Source: Corticium candelabrum (Eukaryota; Porifera; Homoscleromorpha; Homosclerophorida; Plakinidae). From it: a stretch of 64,000 nucleotides of DNA. A program made the position numbers and the translations under genes. The notes beneath the pieces are model-generated. The model did no database searches. It was not told the DNA's origin and worked only from the letters and a program-made list of their open reading frames with translations. Below, one piece after another: positions 1-19,664 of the stretch. The DNA is taken from positions 5,323,779 through 5,387,778 of the forward strand of contig NC_085089.1 in assembly GCF_963422355.1 (NCBI RefSeq), in the 5' to 3' direction. The number at the start of each line of letters is the position of its first letter. Within the stretch, counting starts at the first letter, position 1.

Positions 1-571
1 CTTGCTCCGCTCTTCAGGATGCAAGACTGGACACCCCATATTCCAACGATATTGCTTTCAAATTTCTCCATCGCGTCCTTCCGACTCCAGACCGTCTGAC
101 ACTCTTCCGACCTTCTCACGACACCTCTTGTAACTCGTGTGGCGACGGACGGGCTGATCTCGGCATATTTTCGCTCGTTGTCCGTCGGCAAGGTCTCTCC
201 AACCTTCTTTACGACGTATTCTTACCTGCTTCCTGTCTGACGTTCCGTCCGATGTGACTCTTTTGACTGCTCCGTTTTTGTGTGGTCTATCGCTATCATC
301 ACCCGCATCGTTTATCGTCTGAACCTTCATCGCATCCTATTGGCAACATCGTAATTCTTTAGATTCTAATAGCATATTGGGTGTAACAGAGTCGGCCATC
401 AGGCGGCGGATCGTGGAGGAGTGGCACGAAGCCCGCCTTCACCGTCCGCCGAGAATTGATTTCTTTTCTCGCCAATGGAGACCACCGGATAGGCCGTGCG
501 CTTTGTGTTTTAAGGATGGCGACGGCAGCCTTGACATCCGCCTGTCTCCTCTGTTGGGTATACCAATATAA
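1..571 (+). mobile_element. Non-LTR retrotransposon (LINE) C-terminal relic
   Basis: Frame 3 from position 3 reads an RT-associated zinc-binding (zf-RVT) segment with the typical core FKFLHRVLPTPDRL followed by CNSCGDG. The expected continuation, HIFARCPSARSLQ, is found in another frame from about 165, so there is a frameshift near 155-170. A further C-terminal stretch is open at 377-571 and ends at a stop near 571. The element is cut by the left edge of the window and its frame is broken, so it is dead. Assignment to a LINE clade is not possible. Family recognition is from memory of the zf-RVT consensus. Confidence 0.6.
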
Positions 572-1167
572 AACCCAAAAAAACATGTGATCTAGTCAGT
601 CACTCAGTCAGTCATTTATAACCGTGTAGTCAGTCTGTGTGTATGTCCACATTTCAGCAAAACGGTCGTGATGGACTTAACATGTACACCTCGCACCTCG
701 GCGTGAGTCCGGCCGGGGCACCATAGATCGCATTCACTTAGTCAGTTTTTACTTCTCGTGCAACACTAATGATTATCATACATGAGACCTGTCCAAATAC
801 GACTCAGACAGGAGTCACAAGAAGAAATTCTTGTGGCTGGCGGAATGGCCGGGTTCGGTCCCCGCGTGATTTTGACGTGCTGGTGCACTCAACCCGTGTC
901 TCAAAAAAAAAGATAGAATATTTATTAGATATATCCAATTCTCTAGTACAATGACATTCGATAGATACGGCAAACTACATAAAATGTCAACTAAACTCAA
1001 ACCTAAACTCTAACTTAAGAAACTAATGTGGGCGTGCTTGGACACGCCTAGATAGATAGATACATATACCTATAGATAGCTATAGAAATGTAATATAAAT
1101 ATAGATAAATACACAGATATAGATATTGTGCAGATTACACTTGATAGAAAGTTCACCGTAGATGTAC
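572..1167. other. No gene seen; short simple repeats
   Basis: The stretch has a short TCAG-type repeat near 593-620 and AGATA-rich simple sequence near 1050-1130. No ORF with family resemblance or splice logic was found on either strand. Confidence 0.5.
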
Positions 1168-2251
<1,084 letters not shown>

Positions 2252-2257
2252 CTTCAG

Positions 2258-2840
2258 ATGAGAAAGAGAGTCAACAGTGGAGCCGTTGGCAGGAAAACAT
2301 GCCTGGGCTTATTTCTACAATGGAATTATTGTGTTCAGCTTGTTTGGACTCAACAGAATATATGGAGTGAGTTAATTAATTATGGGTTTTATGTACATAC
2401 AGTTCATTTCAATTTTTATTAATCAAGTCCAAACTGCAATGTTACAATTGTAAGCAATTAATTATAAGCACTCTAAGAACTAATTAATTAATTATAGTCA
2501 GATTTAGTTTGTGTTTGTAACACAATTATTGGTTTTTAATAATCTGATTTGAGGAATCTTTTGTACTTGCAGGCAATGGCATGTGATGAAAGTAAAACTG
2601 TAACCTGGAGTTGGATGACAAGAAATCAGGGGACACTTTGGCCAACTGATATCAACAGGAACTTGGATTTCCACAATTTGTCAGGAATTTATTTCATCTG
2701 GCGCGTCAACGTGTCTGCAACAAAGGCTGGTGACACAACTAATGCAGGAGATAAGAAGTGGATATTTAATTGATGTGAGCACCAAGTGGCTACTTGAGGA
2801 GACTTTCAATGCATTGGTTATGGAGACTTTCGACTCTTAA
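2258..2840 (+). CDS. Possible last two exons of an unidentified gene
   Basis: Two segments join in phase. Exon 2258-2366 follows a pyrimidine-rich acceptor, reads KESQQWSRWQENMPGL and ends before gtgagt with two leftover bases. Exon 2630-2840 supplies the missing base, reads GHFGQLISTGTW and then helical sequence, and stops at 2838-2840; an AATAAA occurs near 3023. The combined translation looks like a soluble helical protein. No family was recognised. It lies 6 bp from an exon called on the other strand, so one of the two models may be wrong. Confidence 0.3.
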
Positions 2841-3956
2841 CAGAGCACAGCTTAGTAGCCATCTGAGCTGTTCTCTGTCAAGTTGTCTCAGCACATTTGA
2901 AGCTGTTGCAAGAACACTTGTCAGACAATCTGTAGCAATACATTTCTCCAATGGTTTGGACACGACCTTGTGTGTTCTCTGCACTGTTTGTTTAGTTAGT
3001 CTTTGTGTTATCCTTCTTAGAGCAATAAATAGTTGATTATGATTTGACACATATGCAATTCTATGCAATACTGTTGGTATATGAAATGGGTATTCTAGTC
3101 AATTTTAATTAATTAATACATTAATTAATAAAATCAAAGTATTTTCTGTAGCTCAGCCTGATAGTAGCAAACGTCAGCTACTCCAGAAGCTAAGGCACTC
3201 ACAATAAATGCTTTCTGTTACGGACTGTAGTCGTTGACCTCTGCAGCGAATGACGCTCACTCTTCCTGTCGTAGTCTGTCTCCACTGTCCTCTAAATTTC
3301 GATTCCAGTATATTTGCAGTCTGGTGGTAGTACAGCAAGGACTCCCACGCCTACCTAGCACTTCAATGTATTCAAGCAGTCTCTCCCACTCAGTCAAACA
3401 GTCCTGGCGCGAACAGATGCTAGCGCGCGTACTGCAATCTGAAATTCCCGTCTACTCGTCAGATACCACGCACGTTAATGGTCTATTTCTAGTAGCGCGC
3501 TTACTACATAACTGGGGGTACGCGCGCTACAAGTCCATAGCGCCATCTAACGCTACAGTACTCCCCACACGTAGCCTCGAATTTCCAGACCAGAGAGGGC
3601 GCGAAGCGCGCGAACTCTATAGTCTGGACCAAGTCGATACTAAAATGATTTCGGAAGTAATTATCAAAAGCGATGGTAAATGGTGTCTAACGGCGTAGGA
3701 TCGTTTTACCTAGATCAACATATCATTTGTAAATGCCATGAGATCTCACGAACAAAGAGACGTCTGCCGTGTTTGCGGCGATATCTTGGTGGACGGCATG
3801 AAATGACGACTCTTTGATTCTTCGGCAGACCGCTAGCTAGTCTAACCGCTCGACTAGCGAGACTACCGCTCAACCAGTTGTCAAGATTGAAAACAAGTTA
3901 CCATAAATTAATGTAGAAAGAGTAGGAGTACCGTACGACTCACTCGTACTGTCCAA

Positions 3957-4025
3957 CTAGCCTCGTACCAGATCCTCTCCGCCATCGTGCTCGGTTCCCG
4001 TATAACGCAACAACGCCGAAGAGAT
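3957..4025. repeat. Fragment of the CTCGTACC..CCTCTC foldback family
   Basis: The segment carries a GCCTCGTACC motif, a CCTCTCCGCC block and a CGGTTCCCGTATAAC block in the same order as the palindromic element at about 31040-31150. Only one arm is present here. Confidence 0.55.
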
Positions 4026-4047
4026 CATACCGCCTACTTTCTTCACC

Positions 4048-4160
4048 TAGTGTCACCACGTCATCTAAGTGTCACCACGTTATCTAAGTGTTACCACGTC
4101 ATCTAAGTGTCACCACGTTATCTAAGTGTCACCCACGTCATCTAAGTGTCACCACATTAC
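4048..4160. repeat. Minisatellite, about six copies of a 19-bp unit
   Basis: The unit AGTGTCACCACGTCATCTA repeats in tandem with C/T variation at CGTCA versus CGTTA alternating between neighbouring units. The last unit is degenerate. The alternating variants suggest growth by doubling of a two-unit block. Confidence 0.9.
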
Positions 4161-4439
4161 CAATGTCAACACTCTCATGCTCTTAGTTAATTATGAAAGA
4201 GGTCACTTGAAAAGAAATACCGTAGCTAAACTGGGATGTGCAGCGTCTAATTACAGCCTGAAATTCGTGACCTAGGGTGGGAGGGTGGGAGCGGGACAGA
4301 GAGTGCAACCTCCACGTGCTCTGTCCTGGGGGGGGTTGAACATGAAAGTATTCTCACATGTTCAAAATGCTAAGCAATCCGTTTACTAAAACTGTCATTT
4401 CCATCTAAAAATGTATGAAGCAAGTCCAAAAATATATGA

Positions 4440-4649
4440 AACAAGTCCGAAAACATTTTGAGAAAATGATGAGTATGTAGGGATGGGTATGTACTTAAGT
4501 CATTTATGCCCATCTCCTACATCACACTCTTTTTACCTATATCGCTTGCAGCAGTTGTGAATGTGATGTAGAAGATGGGCATAAATGACATAAGTACATA
4601 CCCATCCGTACATACCCATCATTTTCTCAAAATGTTTTTGGACTTGTTT
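4440..4649. mobile_element. Foldback element, arms about 86 bp
   Basis: The left arm (4440-4525) and right arm (4563-4649) are near-perfect reverse complements separated by a short loop of about 37 bp. The DNA would form a long hairpin. It has no coding capacity. The superfamily is not clear, because target-site duplications could not be fixed. Confidence 0.85.
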
Positions 4650-4742
4650 TAGTATCGACTTGATCCAGACTTGCAAGCTCTCTGGTCTGGAAGTTCAAGG
4701 CTACCACACACGTTGCGCTGCCCTGTTTGTCTCGTTTCTTTA

Positions 4743-5276
4743 GTTTCTTTATTATCTTCTGCTCTTCTGTAAGAGACCAGAAGAGCAGTAGAGTATTTTG
4801 ACTGTTTCTTTATTCCGCTTCAAAGGTGACAGAAAAGGTGTCGTGACCGCTTCTGCTCTTCAACAGAAATTCAGAAGAGCAAAGCTAGCGCATGGCATTT
4901 CTTCTAAAGAGCGGACGACGGGGGAGTACAGAAACTGCATCTAATCCGTGATAGATGCACTAACGGGTAATTCCTCTTTGCCGGAATCGTGGAATCCGAG
5001 CAAGCCAACTTGTCGCAGGGGCCCCTTGGTCTCGCGTGGCCGGACGTTACAGGCTCCTCCTCCCCGTACGCCCCTCCCCCGCGCTCAAACGTCTGGCCAC
5101 GCGAGACTAGGGGCCTATCGTGACTGACGAGTCTACTACGCATGCTCGCGCCTCTCCGATTGATATTCTTTATTCATCGCTCTTCTGACAGCTTTTTAGT
5201 GGGCGTGACTCTTCTGCCCTCTTCTGAAAATTGCTGCTCTACCTCTTCTAGAAGAGCAGAAGAGAAATAAAGAAAC
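4743..5276. mobile_element. TIR element with GCTCTTCT subterminal repeats
   Basis: Terminal inverted repeats at 4743-4768 and 5248-5276 share GTTTCTTTAT and CTTCTGCTCTTCT. The motif GCTCTTCT/AGAAGAGC recurs inside near 4785, 4855, 4872 and 5180. An inner hairpin (5021-5040 with 5094-5115) pairs GGTCTCGCGTGGCC with its complement. No coding capacity is seen, so it is non-autonomous. Confidence 0.7.
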
Positions 5277-5336
5277 ACACTCCTAGTCTACATCTGACAG
5301 AGAATGCTTTAAATTAATTAATTTCAATTAATTACA

Positions 5337-6362
5337 TTATGTAATAACTGTTTCTTCATCACTGTTATCTGCATCTTCTCTCTTATTGTTCCTGTTAATG
5401 AGCCAAATGATCAGAATTCCTGCAGTCAATGCTGCACCACATCCTATCACACCACTAGCAAGAGTCCCAACAAAGTCACCTCTTAATTTGCCTTTCAGCA
5501 CAACAGCTATGTCCAGATTAGTTCCAGGACTCATAGGAATATCTCCTACATCAATCACCACTGCAGCCCCTTCCTCTCGAGGAAGACTAACAGAGCAGTC
5601 CGTATATCTCATTGATGTGTTACAAAAATCGGTCCTTCCAGTCACCAAGTCATACTCTGTCAAGACTCCAGAAAATTCAACATCATACATATAGACAAGT
5701 AAGGCCAAACTTGATGGTGTAAACAGAAACTGATAAATACCAGTTTGAGAACAGAAAAATTCGGTATGATTGAAAGAACAATTTTGAGAGCAATTTCCAA
5801 GACAAACAAATGTCTTATCCAATCTCACATACTGTTGAAATCCGGAATAATCAATGTCATTAACCACACCAGTATACTGCATTACAACAACCCGTATGAC
5901 CGTGTCGAAACAGAAAGACACATCAATACGAGATCCTGTGTTGAGAAACATCTTTTCGCGGATAATCTGGTTCGCAAACAGAAATACGTTGCCTATTTCC
6001 TTGCGATATCGACGATAAAATTTTATTTGTGGCATCCGCGGATAAGCAGACAAATTCATGTATGATACGTATTTAAAGTCGTCGACTTCCAATGTCACTT
6101 GCTCGACGTACTTTCCGTTGAAAGGCACGGCCCACGTTAGATTGGGACTCATTCCACTCATTTCTACCGTTGCAGTGTATTTTTTTCTCAGTTCTATGAC
6201 AGCGATAACGACAGCGATAGCAGACAGTGCGAGAATACCTAGAAAAACACCTACAACACATAGACACGTTCTGATCTTTCCTCTCGCCATTCTGCTGATC
6301 CGTAATGGCCGTGGCTCAGTCGAGGTCGATGAAACGAGCGGCACGCGATCGGGATCGCTCAT
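5337..6362 (-). CDS. Two-span membrane glycoprotein, single exon, family unknown
   Basis: A 341-residue frame starting at the ATG at 6362 (MSDPDRVPL). In-frame codons upstream lack an ATG. A short cytosolic N-tail is followed by a transmembrane segment at about residues 33-56, a 240-residue ectodomain, a second transmembrane segment at about 299-322 and an acidic tail. Six N-glycosylation sequons are visible (NLT, NLS, NCS, NCS, NHT, NTS), with clustered cysteines in the second half of the ectodomain. That topology resembles channel or receptor subunits with two spans, but no motif of P2X, ENaC/ASIC or CD36 families was recognised. Lack of introns, unlike its neighbours, could mean retroposition. 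Confidence 0.75.
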   Translation of the reverse strand: MSDPDRVPLVSSTSTEPRPLRISRMARGKIRTCLCVVGVFLGILALSAIAVVIAVIELRKKYTATVEMSGMSPNLTWAVPFNGKYVEQVTLEVDDFKYVSYMNLSAYPRMPQIKFYRRYRKEIGNVFLFANQIIREKMFLNTGSRIDVSFCFDTVIRVVVMQYTGVVNDIDYSGFQQYVRLDKTFVCLGNCSQNCSFNHTEFFCSQTGIYQFLFTPSSLALLVYMYDVEFSGVLTEYDLVTGRTDFCNTSMRYTDCSVSLPREEGAAVVIDVGDIPMSPGTNLDIAVVLKGKLRGDFVGTLASGVIGCGAALTAGILIIWLINRNNKREDADNSDEETVIT

Positions 6363-6543
6363 ATATATAATACTCCGTGTTGTCAACAGAACTCGGAGAA
6401 ACAGGATGTTTCCAGACGCTTTCCCGTATGTGGAGTCATGACATCAATTATCGGACACTCCCCGATATTAGCCTCGCCAAGGTGGATTGCAGCCCCGGAT
6501 CCCGATGCGCTTCCATCAGTACGTGCATCCGCGTATCCGAGGC

Positions 6544-6604
6544 TGCTTCGAAGCTAGCCTCGTACCCGGGCTCTCTTGCTTGGGTACGAGGCTACTTCGA
6601 AGCT
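6544..6604. repeat. Palindrome with GCCTCGTACCC arms
   Basis: Arms of about 23 bp (GCTTCGAAGCTAGCCTCGTA and its complement) flank a 13-base loop. The arm shares GCCTCGTACCC with foldback elements at 3957, 31045 and 36892. Confidence 0.8.
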
Positions 6605-7046
6605 ACCCCGATCATATATCGGACACTGGCGTACAGAAACCAGACGAAGATTTCTTGTATATAAGGCATGAATGTAGAGAGTAGTAACACGACGTGGTAG
6701 ATTCAGCTTGATTACTTAGCGTATTGCTGTTCACGGTGACAACTTCCGCTGCTTTCCCGTATACATCAGACACGCCCATCAAATATCGGACAGTTCCCGG
6801 TTTTGCATTTTACTTAGACTAGAAGAGACGGTATTTTGACACTGCTAGGTTGGCAGGTCTGCTTTTACTCCAGTAGATATGATCCTAGGCTGGTTTTAGT
6901 AGAACAACAACACGAGTTTTGCTGATTGATATCAAGCACATAAAGTCTTGAAAGTATTTTCTTTGTACTTGGTCTAGTGTAGTGTGCTGTACTATCCATG
7001 TGTATACTGTGGGTGCTTACGACTCTACACGGCGCTGGGAGATAAG

Positions 7047-9233
7047 ATGGCGGCATGTACTCAAGCTGCCAAAAAGGCACTGCGGAGTCAACTGAAAAAA
7101 CAGATCAGATCTCTGACGCTTGAGCAGAAGAAGAGAGAGTCACTTGAAGTTACGCAAAAGGTGGACACCAGACGGGTCATGAACTAAAGCTTGTTAGTTG
7201 ATTGTGATTGAATATTATGACTATTGCCATGTACACTTAGTAAATTAATTAGAACATTCTGTGTAATAATTATCAGCAATATCTGATTTGTACCTACAGT
7301 AGATACAATATGCCTGCCTGCATGTTTATCTTCCTGTGTCTGTTGATTGTCTGTCTGCTAATAATCATCACATGTGACAGACCTCCTAACTTTTTTCGCA
7401 CCAAATCGCTAGACTGTCTTTTTTAAACGACCACTCCCATTAATTACACATATCCAAAGTAGGCGTGGCCAGCAGATTATTTGTTGGCCTTGCTTTACGT
7501 TTGTGTGCGCCAAGGCTTTGCCTCGAACTTCCAAACGTTACTTTTACTGCAGGTAGATACAGATACACCGGATACCCCAGATACAAGCTAGCAGAGCCGT
7601 ACCTAGAGTCTAGTTCAAAGAAGCTGCTATGTCCAGAAAGACAGAGCTAATGATCGAGTCTGTGCAAAACGACTCTGAGAATCTCACGGTAGGCTTGTCG
7701 GGAGAAAGGACTGGCTATCATGAGAATTGGCTGCAAATTTTGAGAGTTGAGAGGTCTGGTGTGACTATTGCTCATGCACTCTACATACTGTAGACAGTCA
7801 GACAGCATTATTCTGACCACATTTATACTGTGAGGTTTCTGTTGTACTAACGTTACTGTCGGATTATCGATAACAAATACACAGTGACCATGTAAATTGG
7901 TTTCACGTCTACCTTGTTAGAAAGTGATCAAGGGTGTCAGAATAACGAGGTCTGACTCTATCAAAGTCTCTCTAGCAGTACAAGTCAAGGCAGCTGTAGT
8001 CTCTTGCGCATTGTTCAGTCGTGGATCTCTCACCCATATTTGCCGTCTTTTTAAATTTTTCAGAATTACATGCTATGCGATCAAAGCAGATGGTTATGGG
8101 GTTCCATACCTTTAAAAGATAAAGACATTATAGAAGGCTAGCTTAGTGTGTATTTAGTGTCAATTAGTGCAATCCACCAAGTTGTTTGTAAGCTTAATTC
8201 TTCCCTTTCTCCACTGACTGGCTCCAGCCAAGCATTCTTCTATCAGTCTGTTATGTAATTAATCCAATGGAAATACATACTAGTAATAAGAGTACTGTAC
8301 ATTACAGTTTGCACTGCATGCTTTTTGCTCTTGGTCTCTGATGATTGCTGTAAAGACAACAAACTATAGAAACCAGCTCAGTTTTGTATCATTTTGGTCA
8401 AACAGGACATAAAAGTCGGTTCAATATCAACTGACAGATGGCAATAATATTCTCTTTACTCTTCTTGATGTCATTTGGTCCAAGTTTGACTGGGAGTGGT
8501 GTGGGACTTCTAGGGTTGATTTGTATAATCTATAAGCATGAAATACAAAAGTTTCTAAATGATAAACACACGTGCACATCCCTCTTGTGATCCTTTGTCC
8601 TTGCTACTGTTTTACTTATCAAACGTTGTTGTTGTAGTATTTTATTATCTATTGTTCTTGTGACAGTTGTTGAGCCATAAGTGGTATCAACAGAGCTGCA
8701 GAATAGCAGTGTATCTTAGCATGGACGATGAAGTCGACACGGAGCCAATCGTAAAGGTGCAGGGTTAGTTAAATTCATCCGACAATCATTTTTCAATACT
8801 GTTTTGCATTGATATGCAGCACATTCTGGCCTCAGGAAGGTGCAGTACAAACCTTGCCATGAGCCACTTGTGTAATACTTGCAAACTGTTTGTACCACAG
8901 AGACTGTTTTGTGCCTCGATATGTTGGTGACCGAATGGACATGCTTAAGCTTTATTCACTCGATGACTTGTCGTCACTTCCACTTACAAAGTGGAACATC
9001 AAACAACCTGCAGGCATGAGACCACAGTAGTTACATTTGGGTTTATTGCATTTTATTTGCACGATTTACCTTAATTAACTACAGATGATGATGACAGTCG
9101 ACTTGATGCATACACAGCTGGAGGTTTAGATTTGGTTGTGATGCCTGGATTAGGCTTCACAATAGTAAGTGTCACACACACGCACACACGCACACACACA
9201 CGCGCACACACACACACACACATGCACACACGC

Positions 9234-9276
<43 letters not shown>

Positions 9277-9366
9277 CACGCGCGCGCACACACACACACA
9301 CACATGCACGCGCGCGCACACACACACACATGCACGCGCGCACACACACACACACACACACATGCA

Positions 9367-9445
<79 letters not shown>

Positions 9446-9836
9446 CTCTGCTAATGCCATTCCTATTGTGTCTCTTGATATACTTGTTTTGCTTACTGGA
9501 CATAGGAAGGCGACAGATTAGGACGAGGCAAGGTCGACAATTCACAACTTTGAATGAATGTAAATGACAACTATCCAGGCTCTGTTTCTAGGGATACTAC
9601 GATAGCTATCTCTCACTATGTGAGTCAAGAGCTTTAATGCCAAAATCTATAGGTGGGTATTGTGACTTGCATTGGAGTTATAACACCAGAACAATCTTGC
9701 AACTGTTTCAGGTCTGGCATTCAGTGCTCAAATGTGCAAGAGCATTCCGATGGGGCCAACAGATAAGAAGATTGACTTAGTCTTGTATCCTCAGGGAACT
9801 GAACCCGGGACAATAGAGAACATTAAACACCAATAA
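7047..9836 (+). CDS. MTHFS: 5-formyltetrahydrofolate cyclo-ligase (MTHFS)
   Basis: It catalyses ATP-dependent conversion of 5-formyl-THF to 5,10-methenyl-THF in one-carbon metabolism. Eight exons: 7047-7160, 8667-8756, 8820-8839, 8901-9013, 9085-9164, 9506-9532, 9592-9652 and 9712-9836. They total 630 nt, 209 residues, close to the 203 of human MTHFS. Family hallmarks in order: N-terminal basic helix ([15 protein letters not shown]), [57 protein letters not shown] and the closing [14 protein letters not shown]. All exon phases connect. Exons 3 and 6 are only 20 and 27 nt. The intron after exon 4 is best read as GC-AG; a GT alternative that keeps frame uses 9014 onward. Intron 1 (1.5 kb) holds dispersed repeats only. 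Confidence 0.95.
9171..9441. repeat. (CA)n microsatellite in MTHFS intron 5
   Basis: About 270 bp of CA with TGCACGCGCG interruptions. It begins a few bases after the 5' splice site at 9165. Confidence 0.97.
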
Positions 9837-9968
9837 TTGCTTGCTTGCAAATTGTGTACACAAGAATCCAGTTATATATTGTTTATTTGATAATTAGATT
9901 ATTAAATTCATGATTCTACAGCAAATAATTCTTGTAATTTTGTAATTTCTTTCATTGCTTTGTAAGTG

Positions 9969-10058
<90 letters not shown>
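9969..10058. repeat. (GT)n microsatellite downstream of MTHFS
   Basis: An uninterrupted GT run of about 90 bp, 130 bp past the MTHFS stop codon, possibly in its 3' UTR. Confidence 0.97.
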
Positions 10059-10060
<2 letters not shown>

Positions 10061-10382
10061 CTGACATAATATTATAGCTACAAATTGCTTGAAATCCAGT
10101 AAACATTTTGAACCATTACATTAACACCTGAACTTACCATGTTACATACACACACTTTGCCTATGCAAGAGTAACACACTCAAGAGAAGTACTAAATAAG
10201 AAAGACACAGAAATAAATTGAAACTCACCAACACTCCAGGCCCAGTTTCTGCTATTGCAATATTCCTACTATACAACTCTACAGCAACTACCAAATTCGG
10301 CTAAATACCATTACCATCCATTAAATTACCAACAAATATCAACAACTACATCGTACTGTACTGTACACTTAGATCCACCTGT

Positions 10383-17386
<7,004 letters not shown>

Positions 17387-17886
17387 CTTACATAACAAAA
17401 TTAAAGCCAATTAGTCCACAAAGCCAAAAACACCTGAAACAATTGATTTACTCTTACAATCTAAAGTGCATTCATGTGACCATCTGGCAATACTAAACAA
17501 CCATGTCCAATGAAAAGACTAGACTTTAACAAGGGCATAACAAGCATTTTTGAAATGGTCAAGGCACCCTAGGAGGCGTGGTATGTCACGTGACAAAGCA
17601 CAACTAGCATATGCTATTTCTACCAAAGTTCTTAGTCTGAGTTTCTGACTGTGCCATAAACTGGTCATGAACAACTTGAAAATACATACTATTTACTTCA
17701 TCTCTTTGTGTACATAAAGCAGCATTAGATTACTAAAAAATGATACATTTAATCACCTATACCTAAACCAAAAGTTGCGGCAATCACCCGCTGGTGAAAG
17801 CCCATTTCCAAAAACTGGTCAAGCCATGCCCAACCCTCTTCTATGCCCTTGTTCTGTACATGTGCACTTCTACATCAAATCTCCAC

Positions 17887-17961
<75 letters not shown>

Positions 17962-18010
17962 CACACACACACACACACACACACTCACACACACACACAC
18001 ACACACACAC

Positions 18011-18089
<79 letters not shown>

Positions 18090-18547
18090 TAGAGAGAGAA
18101 ATAATATTATATTTTATAACAAACTACTAACAGACAAAACCGGCAAATCCCAAGCAATTACATCAGCGTCTAACATTAATCTACTTTGTATCATGCGAGC
18201 ATTAAATTTCCACAAATTAACAGACAGTGTTGCATTAAATTAGAATACGCTTGCAGAGCGGAATATAAGGAAATTTTTTCGTCCGGACAAACAGGTTTGC
18301 CAAAGCCACGCCCATTCAGACCACGCCTATCCTAACAAATTTTGAGCCCACAAACAACACTTTATTTCTATTATTTGATATATATATACAAAGCATGACA
18401 ATAACCAGAACAACTTTGAGACAACATACCTGCAAAGCAATCTTTTATTGCTTTACAGTAAAGTGAAAAAGATATGGAACCTCAAAAGACAAACTTGAAA
18501 GTGAACTATAATTATGTGAGACAATAGCAGAACATTAACAGGGAAAC
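17387..18547. other. No exon recognised; microsatellite and short repeats
   Basis: This would be intron 1 of KAT5 if its first exon lies further right. It was read on the minus strand for a chromo-barrel exon (expected DEWPLAEIL and YVHY motifs), and none was seen. Confidence 0.5.
17889..18088. repeat. (CA)n microsatellite
   Basis: About 200 bp of CA with two AACAC phase shifts and one TCA interruption. Confidence 0.97.
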
Positions 18548-19229
18548 TTAGCACAACAATGTGCAAAATTGTACCTTCTGGAAAACTATTTGTAGACGCG
18601 GTCGTAGAGAATTATGCCACACGTCCCAGTCATCTAAACTAAAGCTGCTAGTGCTATCGTCTTGGGTCAACTCTCCAGTTTTCCTTGCTCTGTGTTGCTT
18701 TCTGAAACTTTGATTAGACAGCAGTTGGTCTTGCATCGTTCCCACCACAGCTGAATAGTGACGTCAGCGTGAAAGTCTTGAAGAGTCCTTCATGGTATAC
18801 TTCCATAAGGTCAGACAAGATGGTGATGCTCATGCTGGTGCACCGGTCTGTCTTGATCAGTTTCAGCGATGAAAACATCCTTTCAACATGTGTGGTAGTT
18901 AAAGAGGAGACTAATACTATGTCTGGACAGGTGTGAACTACGTACCACACAAACTCATAGCACACCTTGCTGATGTGCAGATATTTTCTAGCATTTCAGA
19001 CTACCTCCTCAACATGAAGAGCAAGAATATTAACCCCTTTGCTTTCCAATGGTTTAGCAAAACGAACAGCAACAGCTTCTACAGCTTTTCTATTAGTAAC
19101 CTCTGCTGCTGCATTATCATCAACGTTTTCGTCTTCACTATCTTGCTCAGAAGTTTGAACATTAGGTTTTCTTTGCCATGTTTGGGTGTCAAGAAAGGCA
19201 ACTATATGACAAAGAAGTTTTGGTGTCAC
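18548..19229 (-). mobile_element. hAT-type transposase relic
   Basis: Minus-strand frames read ESKGVNILALHVEEVV (18996-19229), then a stop, then CYEFVWYVVHTCPDIVLVSS and HVERMFSSLKLIKTDRC (18714-18965). The latter resembles the hAT C-terminal dimerisation segment, in which an ERxFSxxxxIKT motif is typical. A further frame at 18548-18748 may continue it. Stops and frame changes show that it is inactive. Confidence 0.6.
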
Positions 19230-19664
19230 ACCAATCTAGTCGCTCCTTCATTTTATTATCAAGGCATACTAAATCGGTATTCACCTTTCTGCAGTTACGT
19301 AGTGTGCTGACAGAATAGTTTGCCAAACGGCTCCTTGAAAGAAACCGTTTAGGATCTTTCCAGAAGGACTGGAATTTTCAAAGAAACAGCAGTCACTGCT
19401 ATGGCTTTAACAAGTTTGACAATGACAAGAAAGAAAACATTCACAAATCAGGATGTTTGATTACCATCTTGGGGACGATGGTTCTACCAATTCTTGTCCT
19501 CATATTTGGTGCTGTGCTACACGCATTCTAGGTGAAAATTTGTATTTTACAGCAACTAGTGTCTCAGTAACCCGTCTCACCACTTCACACAAAAGCTTAC
19601 TGTCTATGACCCCATGAGTGTGAACTTTGAAAATCTGTAATATCTCCGCTGTTTTTGGGCCTTC

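Larger units (their letters stand above)
2841..5336. other. Gene-poor stretch rich in foldback and MITE sequence
   Basis: No convincing gene. It contains a 19-bp minisatellite, a palindromic-family fragment (3957-4025), a long hairpin (4440-4649) and a TIR element (4743-5276), listed separately where resolved. A 154-codon frame at 3234-3698 has no family signal. Confidence 0.6.

Noticed and set aside
3234-3698. 154-codon frame
   Set aside because: No start context, domain or splice partner; composition looks non-coding.
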